This document shows, in pieces, positions 1-6,479 of a DNA stretch of 26,583 nt. The stretch covers positions 1 through 26,583 of the forward strand of contig CAZPMT010000075.1 of NCBI GenBank assembly GCA_964587655.1, given 5' to 3'. This stretch comes from CAZPMT01 sp964587655. GTDB taxonomy: Bacteria > Hydrogenedentota > Hydrogenedentia > Hydrogenedentales > SLHB01. A model generated the notes under the pieces. The model searched no databases. It was given only the letters and a program-made list of their open reading frames with translations, and was not told the origin of the DNA. The translations under genes were made by a program, and so were the position numbers. Within the stretch, counting starts at the first letter, position 1. Each line of letters begins with the position of its first letter.

Positions 1-199
1 TTACGAACGCATCTCCCATTACCTCTCATTCACCACCCGTCACTGAATGGTTACCACGTCAACGATGGTTGACAACGAAGACGGAATGACGAGCGACTTT
101 CATAAGTTGCTCATGGTTCGCTTCTTGGCTTCACAGAACAGCCCTCGAACTTGTCGCCATCGGAGTCCTCGCAAACAGGTTCCGCGCTCCTGCAATGAC

Positions 200-211
200 G
201 AGTCATGACTC
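200..211. other. 12-bp perfect palindrome in gene-free left end
   Basis: GAGTCATGACTC is a perfect 12-bp palindrome. Positions 1-244 hold no credible gene on either strand, and apart from this palindrome I see nothing in that stretch. It could be a dimeric regulator site, but it lies 45 bp upstream of the -35 box of the DtxR-like gene and chance occurrence is plausible. Confidence 0.25.
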
Positions 212-244
212 CTTGCGCTGGAAGAGGTCCGCGAGCTCGGGGAC

Positions 245-273
245 TTGACAAAATGTTAGTCTTGCCGTATAAT
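245..273 (+). promoter_or_regulatory. Consensus sigma70-type promoter of the dtxR-like gene
   Basis: A perfect -35 box TTGACA (245-250) is separated by exactly 17 bp from a perfect -10 box TATAAT (268-273). Transcription should start near 280, giving a leader of about 35 nt before the ATG at 314. A fully consensus promoter driving a repressor gene is usually held down by its own product, which fits the inverted repeat overlapping the -10 region. Confidence 0.85.
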
Positions 274-292
274 GTTAGTCGTTCATAACATT
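271..292. promoter_or_regulatory. Candidate autoregulatory operator (inverted repeat)
   Basis: AATGTTA (271-277) and TAACATT (286-292) form a perfect 7-bp inverted repeat with an 8-bp spacer, overlapping the -10 box and the expected transcription start. A further copy of the half-site, ATGTTAGTC at 253-261, lies between the -35 and -10 boxes and is repeated at 272-280, a 19-bp direct spacing. This is where a DtxR/MntR dimer would block RNA polymerase. The sequence does not match a standard DtxR or MntR box that I can recall, so binding is inferred from position only. Confidence 0.55.
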
Positions 293-313
293 CACGGGAC
301 GCATTGAGGCCCT

Positions 314-784
314 ATGAAGCGGACAGCATTGAGCGCAAGCCTCGAGGACTACTTGGAGGCGATTACCCGGATCGTGGAGGCCGGCCGAGTTGTGCGCTCG
401 AAGGATATTGCCGCGGACCTCGGCATCCGGAAGGCCTCGGTGACAGTGGCATTGCGCGCCCTGTGCGAGAAGGGTTTCATCAATTATGAACCCTACGGCT
501 CTATCACTCTGACTCCCAGAGGCCGCCGCGCAGGCAGTCGACTCCTGCGTTCGCACGAAGCGTTTCGGGATTTTCTTGTTCTGGTGCTGCAGGTGGACGC
601 AGCGCAGGCGGACGAAGTTGCGTGCGTCATGGAGCACGCGATCCCGCCGGAGATCATGCGGCGCTTTGTACGATTCTTGAACGCCATCCGGAAGTGTCCG
701 CGGGGCGCCGCCACTTGCATGAAGAATGTCCGAGCGGACTCCAGGAAACGAATGACGGCCAATAAGCGCCGCGCAGGCGCGTAG
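314..784 (+). CDS. DtxR/MntR-family metal-dependent transcriptional repressor
   Basis: A 156-aa protein of the iron/manganese-dependent repressor family, which senses cytoplasmic metal and represses uptake genes. An N-terminal winged helix-turn-helix (about residues 5-75) starts with LEDYLEAI, placing D12 and E15 where MntR has its first metal ligands. The dimerisation/metal domain follows, with H81 in RSHEAFRDFL and C104-E107-H108 in EVACVMEHAIPP. The C-x-x-E-H arrangement matches DtxR/IdeR (Cys, Glu, His) rather than MntR, which has Glu in place of Cys, so the site looks mixed. There is no C-terminal SH3-like domain, as in short MntR-type members. The last 30 residues are basic and not conserved to my eye. 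The small gene at 831 follows 46 bp later. Control is probably by the inverted repeat in its own promoter. The regulated metal cannot be decided from sequence. Confidence 0.85.
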   Translation: MKRTALSASLEDYLEAITRIVEAGRVVRSKDIAADLGIRKASVTVALRALCEKGFINYEPYGSITLTPRGRRAGSRLLRSHEAFRDFLVLVLQVDAAQADEVACVMEHAIPPEIMRRFVRFLNAIRKCPRGAATCMKNVRADSRKRMTANKRRAGA

Positions 785-830
785 AAAGTTGCCTCGTGAC
801 CGCAGTAATTGCTGCGGGCGCGGGAGCGCA

Positions 831-1121
831 ATGAAGGAAGACATGTCCAAGGTGGTCATCGACAAGGCAGTTTCCGATAGCGTTGCGGAACTCGATCTTC
901 TGTTTGATCGGCACAAGCAACTCCTGGCCGTGGCTCTGGCCGACGGGGCAGAGATACGCCAAGACAAGTGCGTATCTCTGATGTGTCCTTGCCGGCGGTT
1001 GCTTAGGGAAACGGTTGCCGAGACGATTACCGCCTTGGATGAGACGCGAAAATCGTTCAAGTCAAGACAATTGGCTATGCTCAGACACAAACTCGTCCGG
1101 CTGCTGGCAGAGCAGGGATAG
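831..1121 (+). CDS. Small conserved-looking protein with CX4CXC motif, in operon with the dtxR-like gene
   Basis: A 96-aa soluble protein of unknown function. The start at 831 is preferred over an in-frame upstream GTG at 789 because GGAG lies just before it and the extra 14 residues look non-coding. The protein is mostly helical and charged. A CVSLMCPCRR segment in the middle carries three cysteines in CX4CXC spacing. The basic C-terminus (KSFKSRQLAMLRHKLVRLL) resembles short proteins I recall near iron genes in anaerobes, but I cannot verify that. It lies 46 bp after the repressor gene with no promoter between, and a strong terminator follows at 1231-1287, so the two form a bicistronic unit. 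A metal-binding or redox-sensing partner of the repressor is a reasonable guess, not a demonstrated role. Confidence 0.65.
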   Translation: MKEDMSKVVIDKAVSDSVAELDLLFDRHKQLLAVALADGAEIRQDKCVSLMCPCRRLLRETVAETITALDETRKSFKSRQLAMLRHKLVRLLAEQG

Positions 1122-1136
1122 AAAGGAACACGAGGC

Positions 1137-1203
1137 GGGACCGGCGTAGTGGCAATGCCGGACAAGCGAGAAGACGCCGGATTTCGGCATAGCAACGGGT
1201 CCT
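1137..1203 (+). ncRNA. Candidate structured leader RNA (possible H-type pseudoknot)
   Basis: Between the small CX4CXC gene and the pseudopilin lies non-coding sequence with interleaved complementary segments. CCGGCGT (1141-1147) pairs with ACGCCGG (1174-1180). ATGCCG (1155-1160) pairs with CGGCAT (1185-1190). The two helices cross, which is the geometry of an H-type pseudoknot. GGACC (1138-1142) can also pair with GGTCC (1198-1202), competing with the first helix. A perfect terminator hairpin, a ribosome site and the pseudopilin follow, the layout of a transcription-attenuating riboswitch. It does not match the c-di-GMP or cobalamin consensus I remember. Short GC-rich helices can arise by chance, so this is a candidate only. 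Confidence 0.35.
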
Positions 1204-1230
1204 ACGGGCCAAGCGTGAGTCTTGGAAAGT

Positions 1231-1287
1231 GAGGGCACGGACGCGAAGATCGACTCAACCTCTTCGCGGACGTGCCCTCTTTTTTTT
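1231..1287 (+). terminator. Strong Rho-independent terminator with tandem G-A internal loop
   Basis: GAGGGCACG (1231-1239) pairs with CGTGCCCTC (1271-1279), and CGCGAAGA (1242-1249) pairs with TCTTCGCG (1261-1268). This gives 17 perfect pairs interrupted only by a symmetric GA/GA step (1240-1241 with 1269-1270). The loop is 11 nt and eight Ts follow (1280-1287). It ends the dtxR-like operon. It also sits only 37 nt before the pseudopilin ATG, so it could act as an attenuator for that gene. Confidence 0.9.
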
Positions 1288-1324
1288 GAACAACGGAAAC
1301 AACAACTAAGGAGGAAATGCGGAG

Positions 1325-2236
1325 ATGAATACGACAATGTCACAAAAAGGTTTTACGCTCATCGAGCTCCTGGTGGTGATTGCCATCATCGGCATTCTGG
1401 CGGCAATACTGCTTCCGGCGCTGGCGCGCGCCCGTGAGGCCGCGCGACGAGCAAGCTGCGCGAACAACCTGAAGCAGATGGGGCTCGTATTCCACATGTA
1501 CTCGAATGAAAGCCCGGGACAAAAACTCCCTCCCCGCCGGATCTTCAACTGCGATGGTTCATTGTCGGGCACGATGATCTTCGACGGAAATGCAGTAATC
1601 CCGGAGTACTTGAGCGACATCAATGTCGTGTGGTGCCCTTCATGGAGCGCGGACACGGACCCGCTGAGCCGGTATGACGGGGACGGAAACGGCAATGGAA
1701 CGGTTGAACCGTGCGAATTGCGGAAGGAACCGTATGATTACACGGGATGGGTCATCACAAACGCTGCCAATATCCTTGGTTTCGCGAAAGTAGATCAGTT
1801 CGGGTCAGGACCCAACGGACGCTGGGAGGAGCAGGAGTATTCGGACACACCGTGGGGAGAACTGGCCCTTGCGAACGCGAATGCCACAACGCCGGGCCAA
1901 GCGAGTGATCGGGACTTTGCGGTATCGGCGGCGCATACCGGTACGCAAGCGGGAGGCGGCGACACAATCTACCGCCTGCGGCAGGGAATCGAGCGATTCC
2001 TCATTACCGACATCAACAACCCGGCGGCCAGCAGTAAGGCTGCGAGTGAAATCCCGGCTATGTGGGACCATCTCAGCGTGCTTGTCGAAGATTTCGCCCA
2101 CGTTCCCGGCGGTGGAAATGTCCTGTATCTTGATGGGCACGTGACATTCATCCGCTACCCGGACGAGAGATTTCCAATGTCGGAAGCGAGTTCCCGTATC
2201 TTTGGCCGGTATGATCGTCCTTTCGATGGATTCTGA
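1325..2236 (+). CDS. Orphan type II/IV pseudopilin-like protein, DUF1559-type with C-terminal DG motif
   Basis: A 303-aa secreted pseudopilin-like protein. A short positive leader ends in the prepilin peptidase site G9/F10, followed by TLIELLVVIAIIGILAAILLP with the conserved Glu five residues after the cut. Then comes RRASCANNLKQMG, typical of the large pseudopilin families of planctomycetes and relatives. Residues 118-128 (DGDGNGNGTVE) look like a calcium-binding EF-hand-type loop. The C-terminus has HVPGGGNVLYLDGH, the prepilin 'H-X9-DG' motif with ten rather than nine residues between H and DG. AAGGAGG at 1308-1314 fixes the ATG at 1325. No secretion-system genes are nearby, so it probably works with machinery encoded elsewhere, as surface fibre or secretion-associated protein. 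Its exact role is unknown. Confidence 0.88.
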   Translation: MNTTMSQKGFTLIELLVVIAIIGILAAILLPALARAREAARRASCANNLKQMGLVFHMYSNESPGQKLPPRRIFNCDGSLSGTMIFDGNAVIPEYLSDINVVWCPSWSADTDPLSRYDGDGNGNGTVEPCELRKEPYDYTGWVITNAANILGFAKVDQFGSGPNGRWEEQEYSDTPWGELALANANATTPGQASDRDFAVSAAHTGTQAGGGDTIYRLRQGIERFLITDINNPAASSKAASEIPAMWDHLSVLVEDFAHVPGGGNVLYLDGHVTFIRYPDERFPMSEASSRIFGRYDRPFDGF

Positions 2237-2322
2237 CCCGTTCATTTGCGGGCCCGAAAGATGAGAAGAGCGTCAAGACAGAGGCACGGGTCTGGCGGTG
2301 CCCGGTTTGCAGATTGGAGCCA

Positions 2323-2351
2323 TTGCGCGTAGACGCCGGCCCTACTACAAT
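2323..2351 (+). promoter_or_regulatory. Candidate promoter of the GH92 gene
   Basis: TTGCGC (2323-2328) and TACAAT (2346-2351) are separated by 17 bp in the gap between the pseudopilin stop and the GH92 start. The -10 box matches the consensus at 5 of 6 positions, the -35 at 3 of 6. The leader would be about 60 nt. Confidence 0.4.
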
Positions 2352-2419
2352 GGGACCGGCACACGCACGTTGTCTGAACGCGCTTGAGGCATCGCGGTAT
2401 TGAGAGGAACGGGCTAGAC

Positions 2420-4759
2420 ATGAAACGTTTCTTGAAGTGGCTACTCCGCATCCTGTGCGTTCTTGTGCTGTTGCCCATTCTCGGCACGCTTGCCGTCTGG
2501 GGAATGTATTACAACGTCGTCCGTGCAAAGCCCGGGGCCTTGCATGTCAGCGTTGCGCCCGCGGAACTCGGGGCCAAGGTGAATCCTTTCATCGGCACGG
2601 GCGGTGTCCCGTGGATGTGCGCGCACGATACGCCCGCTGCGACAACGCCGTTCGGCATGGTGCGCATTGGCCCGGACACGGCCTCGCTCTTAATCAACCA
2701 AACCGGGCTGAATCGTGCGGGCTACTTCTTCGGCGACAACAAGATCATCGGGTTCAGCCATACGCGTCTCGTGGGCGGAGACACGCTGGAGGGGAACGTT
2801 TTCCGCGTGTTCCCGACGGTGGAATCGCGGGCCGAAAAGGCTCGCGGCAAGGACCGGTTCGCGCGGTTCTCTCACTGGGAAGAGACGGCCTTTCCGGGCT
2901 ACTACGCCGTGCGGCTCCCGAAGGACAACGTACTGGTCGAACTGACCGCGACGCCCCGGGTGGGCCTGCACCGATACACGTTCCGAAAGGATGAGCCGCC
3001 GCATCTCCTGCTTGATGTCACGAGCGCGCCGGGGGACCGTACCTGCAAGGACGGTGTGGCGATGGTGCTGCCCGACGCGCATGAAATCGAGGGAACGGTA
3101 AGGACTTTCGGTTCGTTCTCGGGCCGATATGGCGGGCTCGACGTGTTTTTCGTTGCGCGGTTCAGCGATCCGTTCACGAAGTTCGGCACGTGGAACGGGA
3201 CACGCTTCACTCCCGGCGCGGACAGCGCTGCCGGCGACCATATCGGCGTTGACCTCGGCTTCGAGAAGCGAGGAGGGGAACGCGCGATCGAACTGAGGGT
3301 CGCGCTTTCGTACGTCAGCATGGCGAATGCGCGGATGAACCTCGAGGCCGAGGCGCCCGCGACGCGGAGCTTCGAGGACGTGTACGCGGCGGCACGGGAC
3401 GCGTGGGAGAGCCGGCTGTCGCTGATTCGCGTGCAGGGCGGCACGGAACGTCAGCAGCGGATCTTCTACACGGCTCTGTACCACGCGTTTCAAATGCCGA
3501 CGTGGTTCAACGACGTGAACGGCGAGTACACGGGCTTTGACAGGGCCGTTCACAAGGCGGAGGGGTTCCGGTACTACACCGATTTCTCGTTGTGGGACAG
3601 TTTTCGGACGGTGCATCCGCTCTACAACCTGATTGCGCGAAGGGATCAGCGGGATATGATGGCATCGCTGGTCGAGATGGCGAAGGCGGGCGGATGCCTC
3701 CCGCGCTGGCCGTCCGGGTGCGGCTACACGAACTGCATGCTGGGCACCCCCGCGGACGCCGCGGTCAGCGAGGCGTATCTCAAAGGCGTTCGCGACTTCG
3801 ACATCGAGACCGCCTACAAAGCGATGCGACAGACCGCCCTCGTCGGCGTGCCCGCGGGGTCGCGATTCGCCGGACGCGAGGGCTTGGAGTGGTATCTGAA
3901 ATACGGCTACTGCCCATCGGACAAGATGGGCGAGAGCGTGGCGGCAACGCTGGAATATGGTTGGTCGGATCGCGCGCTCTCGTTGCTGGCCGCGGAACTG
4001 GGACACAAGGAGGACGCGGAACTCTTTGCCCAACACACGCGATTCTACCGGAACGTTTGGAATCCGGCGACGCAGCATTTCGAGCCGAAGGACACGCAGG
4101 GCGAGTTTCCAAAGGAGCGCAACTTTCTCGTGCTGAGCTATCTGGATTCGAAGCACAGATATACGCGCGGGTATGTGGAAGGCAGTGGGGAACAGTGGCG
4201 CTGGGCCGTGCCGTACGACGCGGAAGGCTTGATTTCGCTGTTCAGCAGCCGCGAGTATTTCGTGAGCGAACTTGAAACGTACTTCGCGAAATCGAAACCG
4301 CGCGTGGGGAACTGGAATCCCGGCCCGTACTACTGGCACGGCAATGAACCCTATATCCACGCGGCCTATCTGTTCAACGCCGCGGGACGTCCGGACCTCA
4401 CGCAGAAGTGGGTCCGGTGGGCTCTCGACAAAAGGTATAATGACGACTACGTCGGTCTCGACGGCAACGATGACGGCGGCACATTGTCATCCTGGTACGT
4501 GTTGAGCGCGCTGGGCTTCTACCCGATTGCGGGAACCACCCGATACGAACTTGGGTCGCCGCTGTTCGCGAAGGCTGAGGTCAATATGGGCGAAAAGGTA
4601 TTGACGGTCGTCGCGGAGAACAACTCAACGGACAACATCTACGTTCAGAAGGCGTGGTTGAACGATGCGCCGCTGGACCGGACGTGGTTTACCCACGACG
4701 AGATCGCGCAAGGAGGCACGTTGCGATTCGAAATGGGCGCGATGCCTCCGGCGCATTGA
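2420..4759 (+). CDS. GH92 family alpha-mannosidase, N-terminally membrane anchored
   Basis: A 779-aa glycoside hydrolase of family 92, exo-acting calcium-dependent alpha-mannosidases (mostly alpha-1,2 or alpha-1,3) that trim mannose from N-glycans or mannans. An N-terminal signal anchor (about residues 5-30) suggests extracytoplasmic display on a membrane. The beta-sandwich part carries VNPFIGTGG, TPFGMVRIGPDT and GFSHTRLVGGD. The (alpha/alpha)6 part carries YTDFSLWDSFRTVHPL, CLPRWPSGCGYTNCMLGTPAD, GNEPYIHAAYLF (candidate acid Glu643) and GNDDGGTLSSWYVLSALGFYP, whose aspartates (684-685) lie in the catalytic base/calcium region. The usual motif is GNDDCGQ; here Cys and Gln are replaced by Gly and Thr. 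ATG 2420 is chosen over an upstream in-frame ATG at 2384 because GAGAGGA lies 11 nt before it and the signal anchor starts there. The downstream CBM9-like gene probably belongs to the same glycan-degrading set. Confidence 0.93.
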   Translation: MKRFLKWLLRILCVLVLLPILGTLAVWGMYYNVVRAKPGALHVSVAPAELGAKVNPFIGTGGVPWMCAHDTPAATTPFGMVRIGPDTASLLINQTGLNRAGYFFGDNKIIGFSHTRLVGGDTLEGNVFRVFPTVESRAEKARGKDRFARFSHWEETAFPGYYAVRLPKDNVLVELTATPRVGLHRYTFRKDEPPHLLLDVTSAPGDRTCKDGVAMVLPDAHEIEGTVRTFGSFSGRYGGLDVFFVARFSDPFTKFGTWNGTRFTPGADSAAGDHIGVDLGFEKRGGERAIELRVALSYVSMANARMNLEAEAPATRSFEDVYAAARDAWESRLSLIRVQGGTERQQRIFYTALYHAFQMPTWFNDVNGEYTGFDRAVHKAEGFRYYTDFSLWDSFRTVHPLYNLIARRDQRDMMASLVEMAKAGGCLPRWPSGCGYTNCMLGTPADAAVSEAYLKGVRDFDIETAYKAMRQTALVGVPAGSRFAGREGLEWYLKYGYCPSDKMGESVAATLEYGWSDRALSLLAAELGHKEDAELFAQHTRFYRNVWNPATQHFEPKDTQGEFPKERNFLVLSYLDSKHRYTRGYVEGSGEQWRWAVPYDAEGLISLFSSREYFVSELETYFAKSKPRVGNWNPGPYYWHGNEPYIHAAYLFNAAGRPDLTQKWVRWALDKRYNDDYVGLDGNDDGGTLSSWYVLSALGFYPIAGTTRYELGSPLFAKAEVNMGEKVLTVVAENNSTDNIYVQKAWLNDAPLDRTWFTHDEIAQGGTLRFEMGAMPPAH

Positions 4760-4847
4760 TGCAGTAAGAATCAAGGATCATGTTGCGGTCATGAAGGGCG
4801 CCGTATCGCGTGGCGGCGCACACTAGGTTCGAGGAGCTATGAACAAT

Positions 4848-5624
4848 ATGCGACAGCGATTGTGCTTTGTGGTGTTTTGCTTGTGGGGGGCGGGGTGGGC
4901 GTTTGCCGCTTCCGATAGTCTGGTTACGAGCGGAAGAACCGGCTCGGCGGAAAATGGGGCGCCGCCGATCCTGTTCGTCAACTGCGAACGCGCGTCCGGG
5001 CCAATCGTCATCGACGGGAAATGTGACGATGCCGCATGGGCGCACGTCGCGCCCATCACCGATTTCCGTCTCTGGAAAACCTTCGGGAAACCTACGGAAA
5101 AGACCACCTTCCGCATCTGTTACGACGATACGAACCTTTACGCATTGTTCGAGTGCGCCGATCCGGACGTGTTTGCTCTCTACGACGCGCGCGACGCCTA
5201 TCTCTGGGAGTCCGACGTCGTCGAGTTGTTCCTCAAACCATCGGATGACAACCCCATCTACTACGAATTCGAGGTGGCGCCGAACAACGCCGTGTTCGAC
5301 GCGCGGATGGTGAACACGGGAAGCGGCGGGTTCCGGCGATGGGCCTCATGGAACTGCGACGTCCGGACCGCCGCGCAGATCGAGGGCACGCTGAACAACT
5401 GGAAGGATCGCGACACGGGCTACACGGTCGAGATCGCCATACCGCTCGGAGTCTTCAAGGAAGTCATTGGAGACCTGCCGCTCAAGGGACAGGTGTGGAA
5501 ACTCGCCGCCGTGCGCGCGGACCTCTCGACGACGCTCGAGAACGAAGAACGCTCCTCGACGGCCAATGTCCCCGAGGGTGACATCCACAAAAAGGACGGA
5601 TACGCGAACCTGATCTTCAGATGA
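4848..5624 (+). CDS. Secreted carbohydrate-binding family 9-like (CBM9/DOMON-type) protein
   Basis: About 258 aa: a Sec signal peptide (residues 1 to about 20, ending AFA), a short linker, then a single CBM9-like beta-sandwich from about residue 50 to the end. Diagnostic segments are IDGKCDDAAWAHV, TTFRICYDDTNLYALFEC, SDVVELFLKP, YYEFEVAPNNAVFD, GYTVEIAIPLGVF and the terminal KKDGYANLIF. Such domains bind sugars or sometimes haem-like ligands and occur alone or attached to glycanases. GAGGAG (4831-4836) is only 2 nt from an in-frame ATG at 4839 but 11 nt from ATG 4848, so the latter is preferred; the protein differs by three residues. It follows the GH92 gene by 88 bp and probably helps capture or sense the same glycans in the periplasm or outside. 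No catalytic motif is seen. Confidence 0.82.
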   Translation: MRQRLCFVVFCLWGAGWAFAASDSLVTSGRTGSAENGAPPILFVNCERASGPIVIDGKCDDAAWAHVAPITDFRLWKTFGKPTEKTTFRICYDDTNLYALFECADPDVFALYDARDAYLWESDVVELFLKPSDDNPIYYEFEVAPNNAVFDARMVNTGSGGFRRWASWNCDVRTAAQIEGTLNNWKDRDTGYTVEIAIPLGVFKEVIGDLPLKGQVWKLAAVRADLSTTLENEERSSTANVPEGDIHKKDGYANLIFR

Positions 5625-5676
5625 TGCGCGCGAGGCCCATACGTCTCGGAACGGGAAGTTTGCCTGCCGTGCGACT

Positions 5677-5754
5677 TGTAGGGCGGACTGTCAGTCTGCC
5701 CGGACAAAACCGGACTATTCAGCCAGACTGAGCAGGCTGGCAGCCCGCTCCACA
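5677..5754. repeat. REPIN-like inverted repeat element A
   Basis: Two inverted arms of about 25 bp, roughly three-quarters identical to each other's reverse complement, flank a spacer of about 25 bp. Each arm is itself a near-perfect hairpin with a one-base loop: GGGCGGACTG-T-CAGTCTGCCC (5681-5701) and GAGCAGGCTG-G-CAGCCCGCTC (5730-5750). The element lies in the 345-bp gap between the CBM9-like and cold-shock genes. It has the same design as elements B, C and D in this window but an unrelated sequence. It may also serve as a transcription boundary. Confidence 0.7.
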
Positions 5755-5762
5755 GACCTTCC

Positions 5763-5787
5763 GTACACGCCCTTAGGGGGTGTGTAC
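5763..5787. other. Hairpin in the CBM9-csp intergenic region
   Basis: GTACACGCCC (5763-5772) pairs with GGGTGTGTAC (5778-5787) through ten pairs including one G-T, with a 5-nt loop. There is no T-tract directly after it; the nearest T run is at about 5811. It is therefore not a classic terminator. It might slow or protect transcripts ending after the CBM9-like gene. Confidence 0.35.
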
Positions 5788-5824
5788 GCGGTCCTGAAGA
5801 GCCGAAAATATTTTTCCAGGGAAG

Positions 5825-5853
5825 TTGCTTCCTGCTGCAAAGCGTGCTATGCT
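5825..5853 (+). promoter_or_regulatory. Weak candidate promoter of the cold-shock gene
   Basis: TTGCTT (5825-5830) and TATGCT (5848-5853) are spaced by 17 bp. Matches to consensus are 3 of 6 and 4 of 6. It would give a leader of about 110 nt before the ATG at 5970, the kind of long 5' UTR that cold-shock genes often have. The boxes are weak and the call rests on position. Confidence 0.25.
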
Positions 5854-5969
5854 CCCTTCGTGCACCAGAGATGGATTGGCCATTGACGTTCGCACATTTC
5901 GGACGCAACGTCCCGGGTGGATCAGGGGTTCAGCCCGAGCCAAATGAATCCCATGGAGAAGAACACAAC

Positions 5970-6173
5970 ATGGCAACAGGTACGGTAAAGTGGTTTAACG
6001 ATGACAAAGGGTATGGGTTTATTACGCCCGATGACGGCGGCAATGACCTCTTCGTCCATCACTCGAACATCCAAATGGGTGGCTTCAAGACCCTGAAGGA
6101 TGGTCAGCGGGTGCAGTACGAAGCAGCAAAAGGCAAGAAAGGTCCGGAAGCGACAAACGTTACAGCAGTGTAG
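5970..6173 (+). CDS. Cold-shock domain protein (CspA family)
   Basis: A 67-aa single cold-shock domain protein that binds single-stranded RNA/DNA and melts RNA structure. MATGTVKWFNDDKGYGFI contains the RNP1 motif (KGYGFI), and DLFVHHSNI is RNP2, with His in place of the usual Phe after FVH. The length equals that of classical Csp proteins. The start at 5970 is set by GGAGAA (5955-5960) 9 nt upstream and by the family-typical N-terminus; the frame stays open upstream but is not coding-like. It is a stand-alone gene ended by a clear terminator at 6200-6221. It could be a constitutive or a cold-inducible member; sequence alone does not say which. Confidence 0.95.
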   Translation: MATGTVKWFNDDKGYGFITPDDGGNDLFVHHSNIQMGGFKTLKDGQRVQYEAAKGKKGPEATNVTAV

Positions 6174-6199
6174 TGCCGGCGCGAAGAGCGCCTGAAAAT

Positions 6200-6221
6200 A
6201 GCCCCAGCCTCGGCTGGGGCT
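6200..6221 (+). terminator. Rho-independent terminator after the cold-shock gene
   Basis: AGCCCCAGCC (6200-6209) pairs perfectly with GGCTGGGGCT (6212-6221). The loop would open to about four bases, and TTCCATTTTC follows. It lies 27 nt after the stop codon. Confidence 0.8.
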
Positions 6222-6368
6222 TCCATTTTCCCTCGCCACATACCCGCAGCTTCACGCAGAGGCCCGGGCTCGCGGACTATTCCGTGTCCACCAAAGCGCT
6301 TTGCGGCGTCTCCTTTTCCAGAGTGATCTCAGAGAGGACCTTCGGCTCGGAATAGCGGTCCACGCAGT

Positions 6369-6397
6369 TTGTCTGCCTTGCACGCGCCGTGCATAAT
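6369..6397 (+). promoter_or_regulatory. Candidate promoter of the HGSNAT-like gene
   Basis: TTGTCT (6369-6374) and CATAAT (6392-6397) are spaced by 17 bp and match the sigma70 consensus at 4 and 5 of 6 positions. The leader would be about 75 nt. The site lies after the terminator of the cold-shock gene, consistent with a separate transcription unit. Confidence 0.45.
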
Positions 6398-6479
6398 GTG
6401 CGCCCTTGGCGCGAGCGAGTGTGCTTGCCGAGGGTTGACCGGATTGGGGGGCCGTGACAGAAAAAGGGAGTCCACCATT

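Noticed and set aside
275..1195. A 306-codon minus-strand frame covering the dtxR-like operon
   Set aside because: It runs through the promoter and both + strand genes and has no domain or ribosome site.
2690..4360. A 556-codon open frame antisense to GH92
   Set aside because: It mirrors the GH92 codons in a GC-rich gene, has no domain signature or ribosome site, and the + strand carries clear GH92 motifs throughout.
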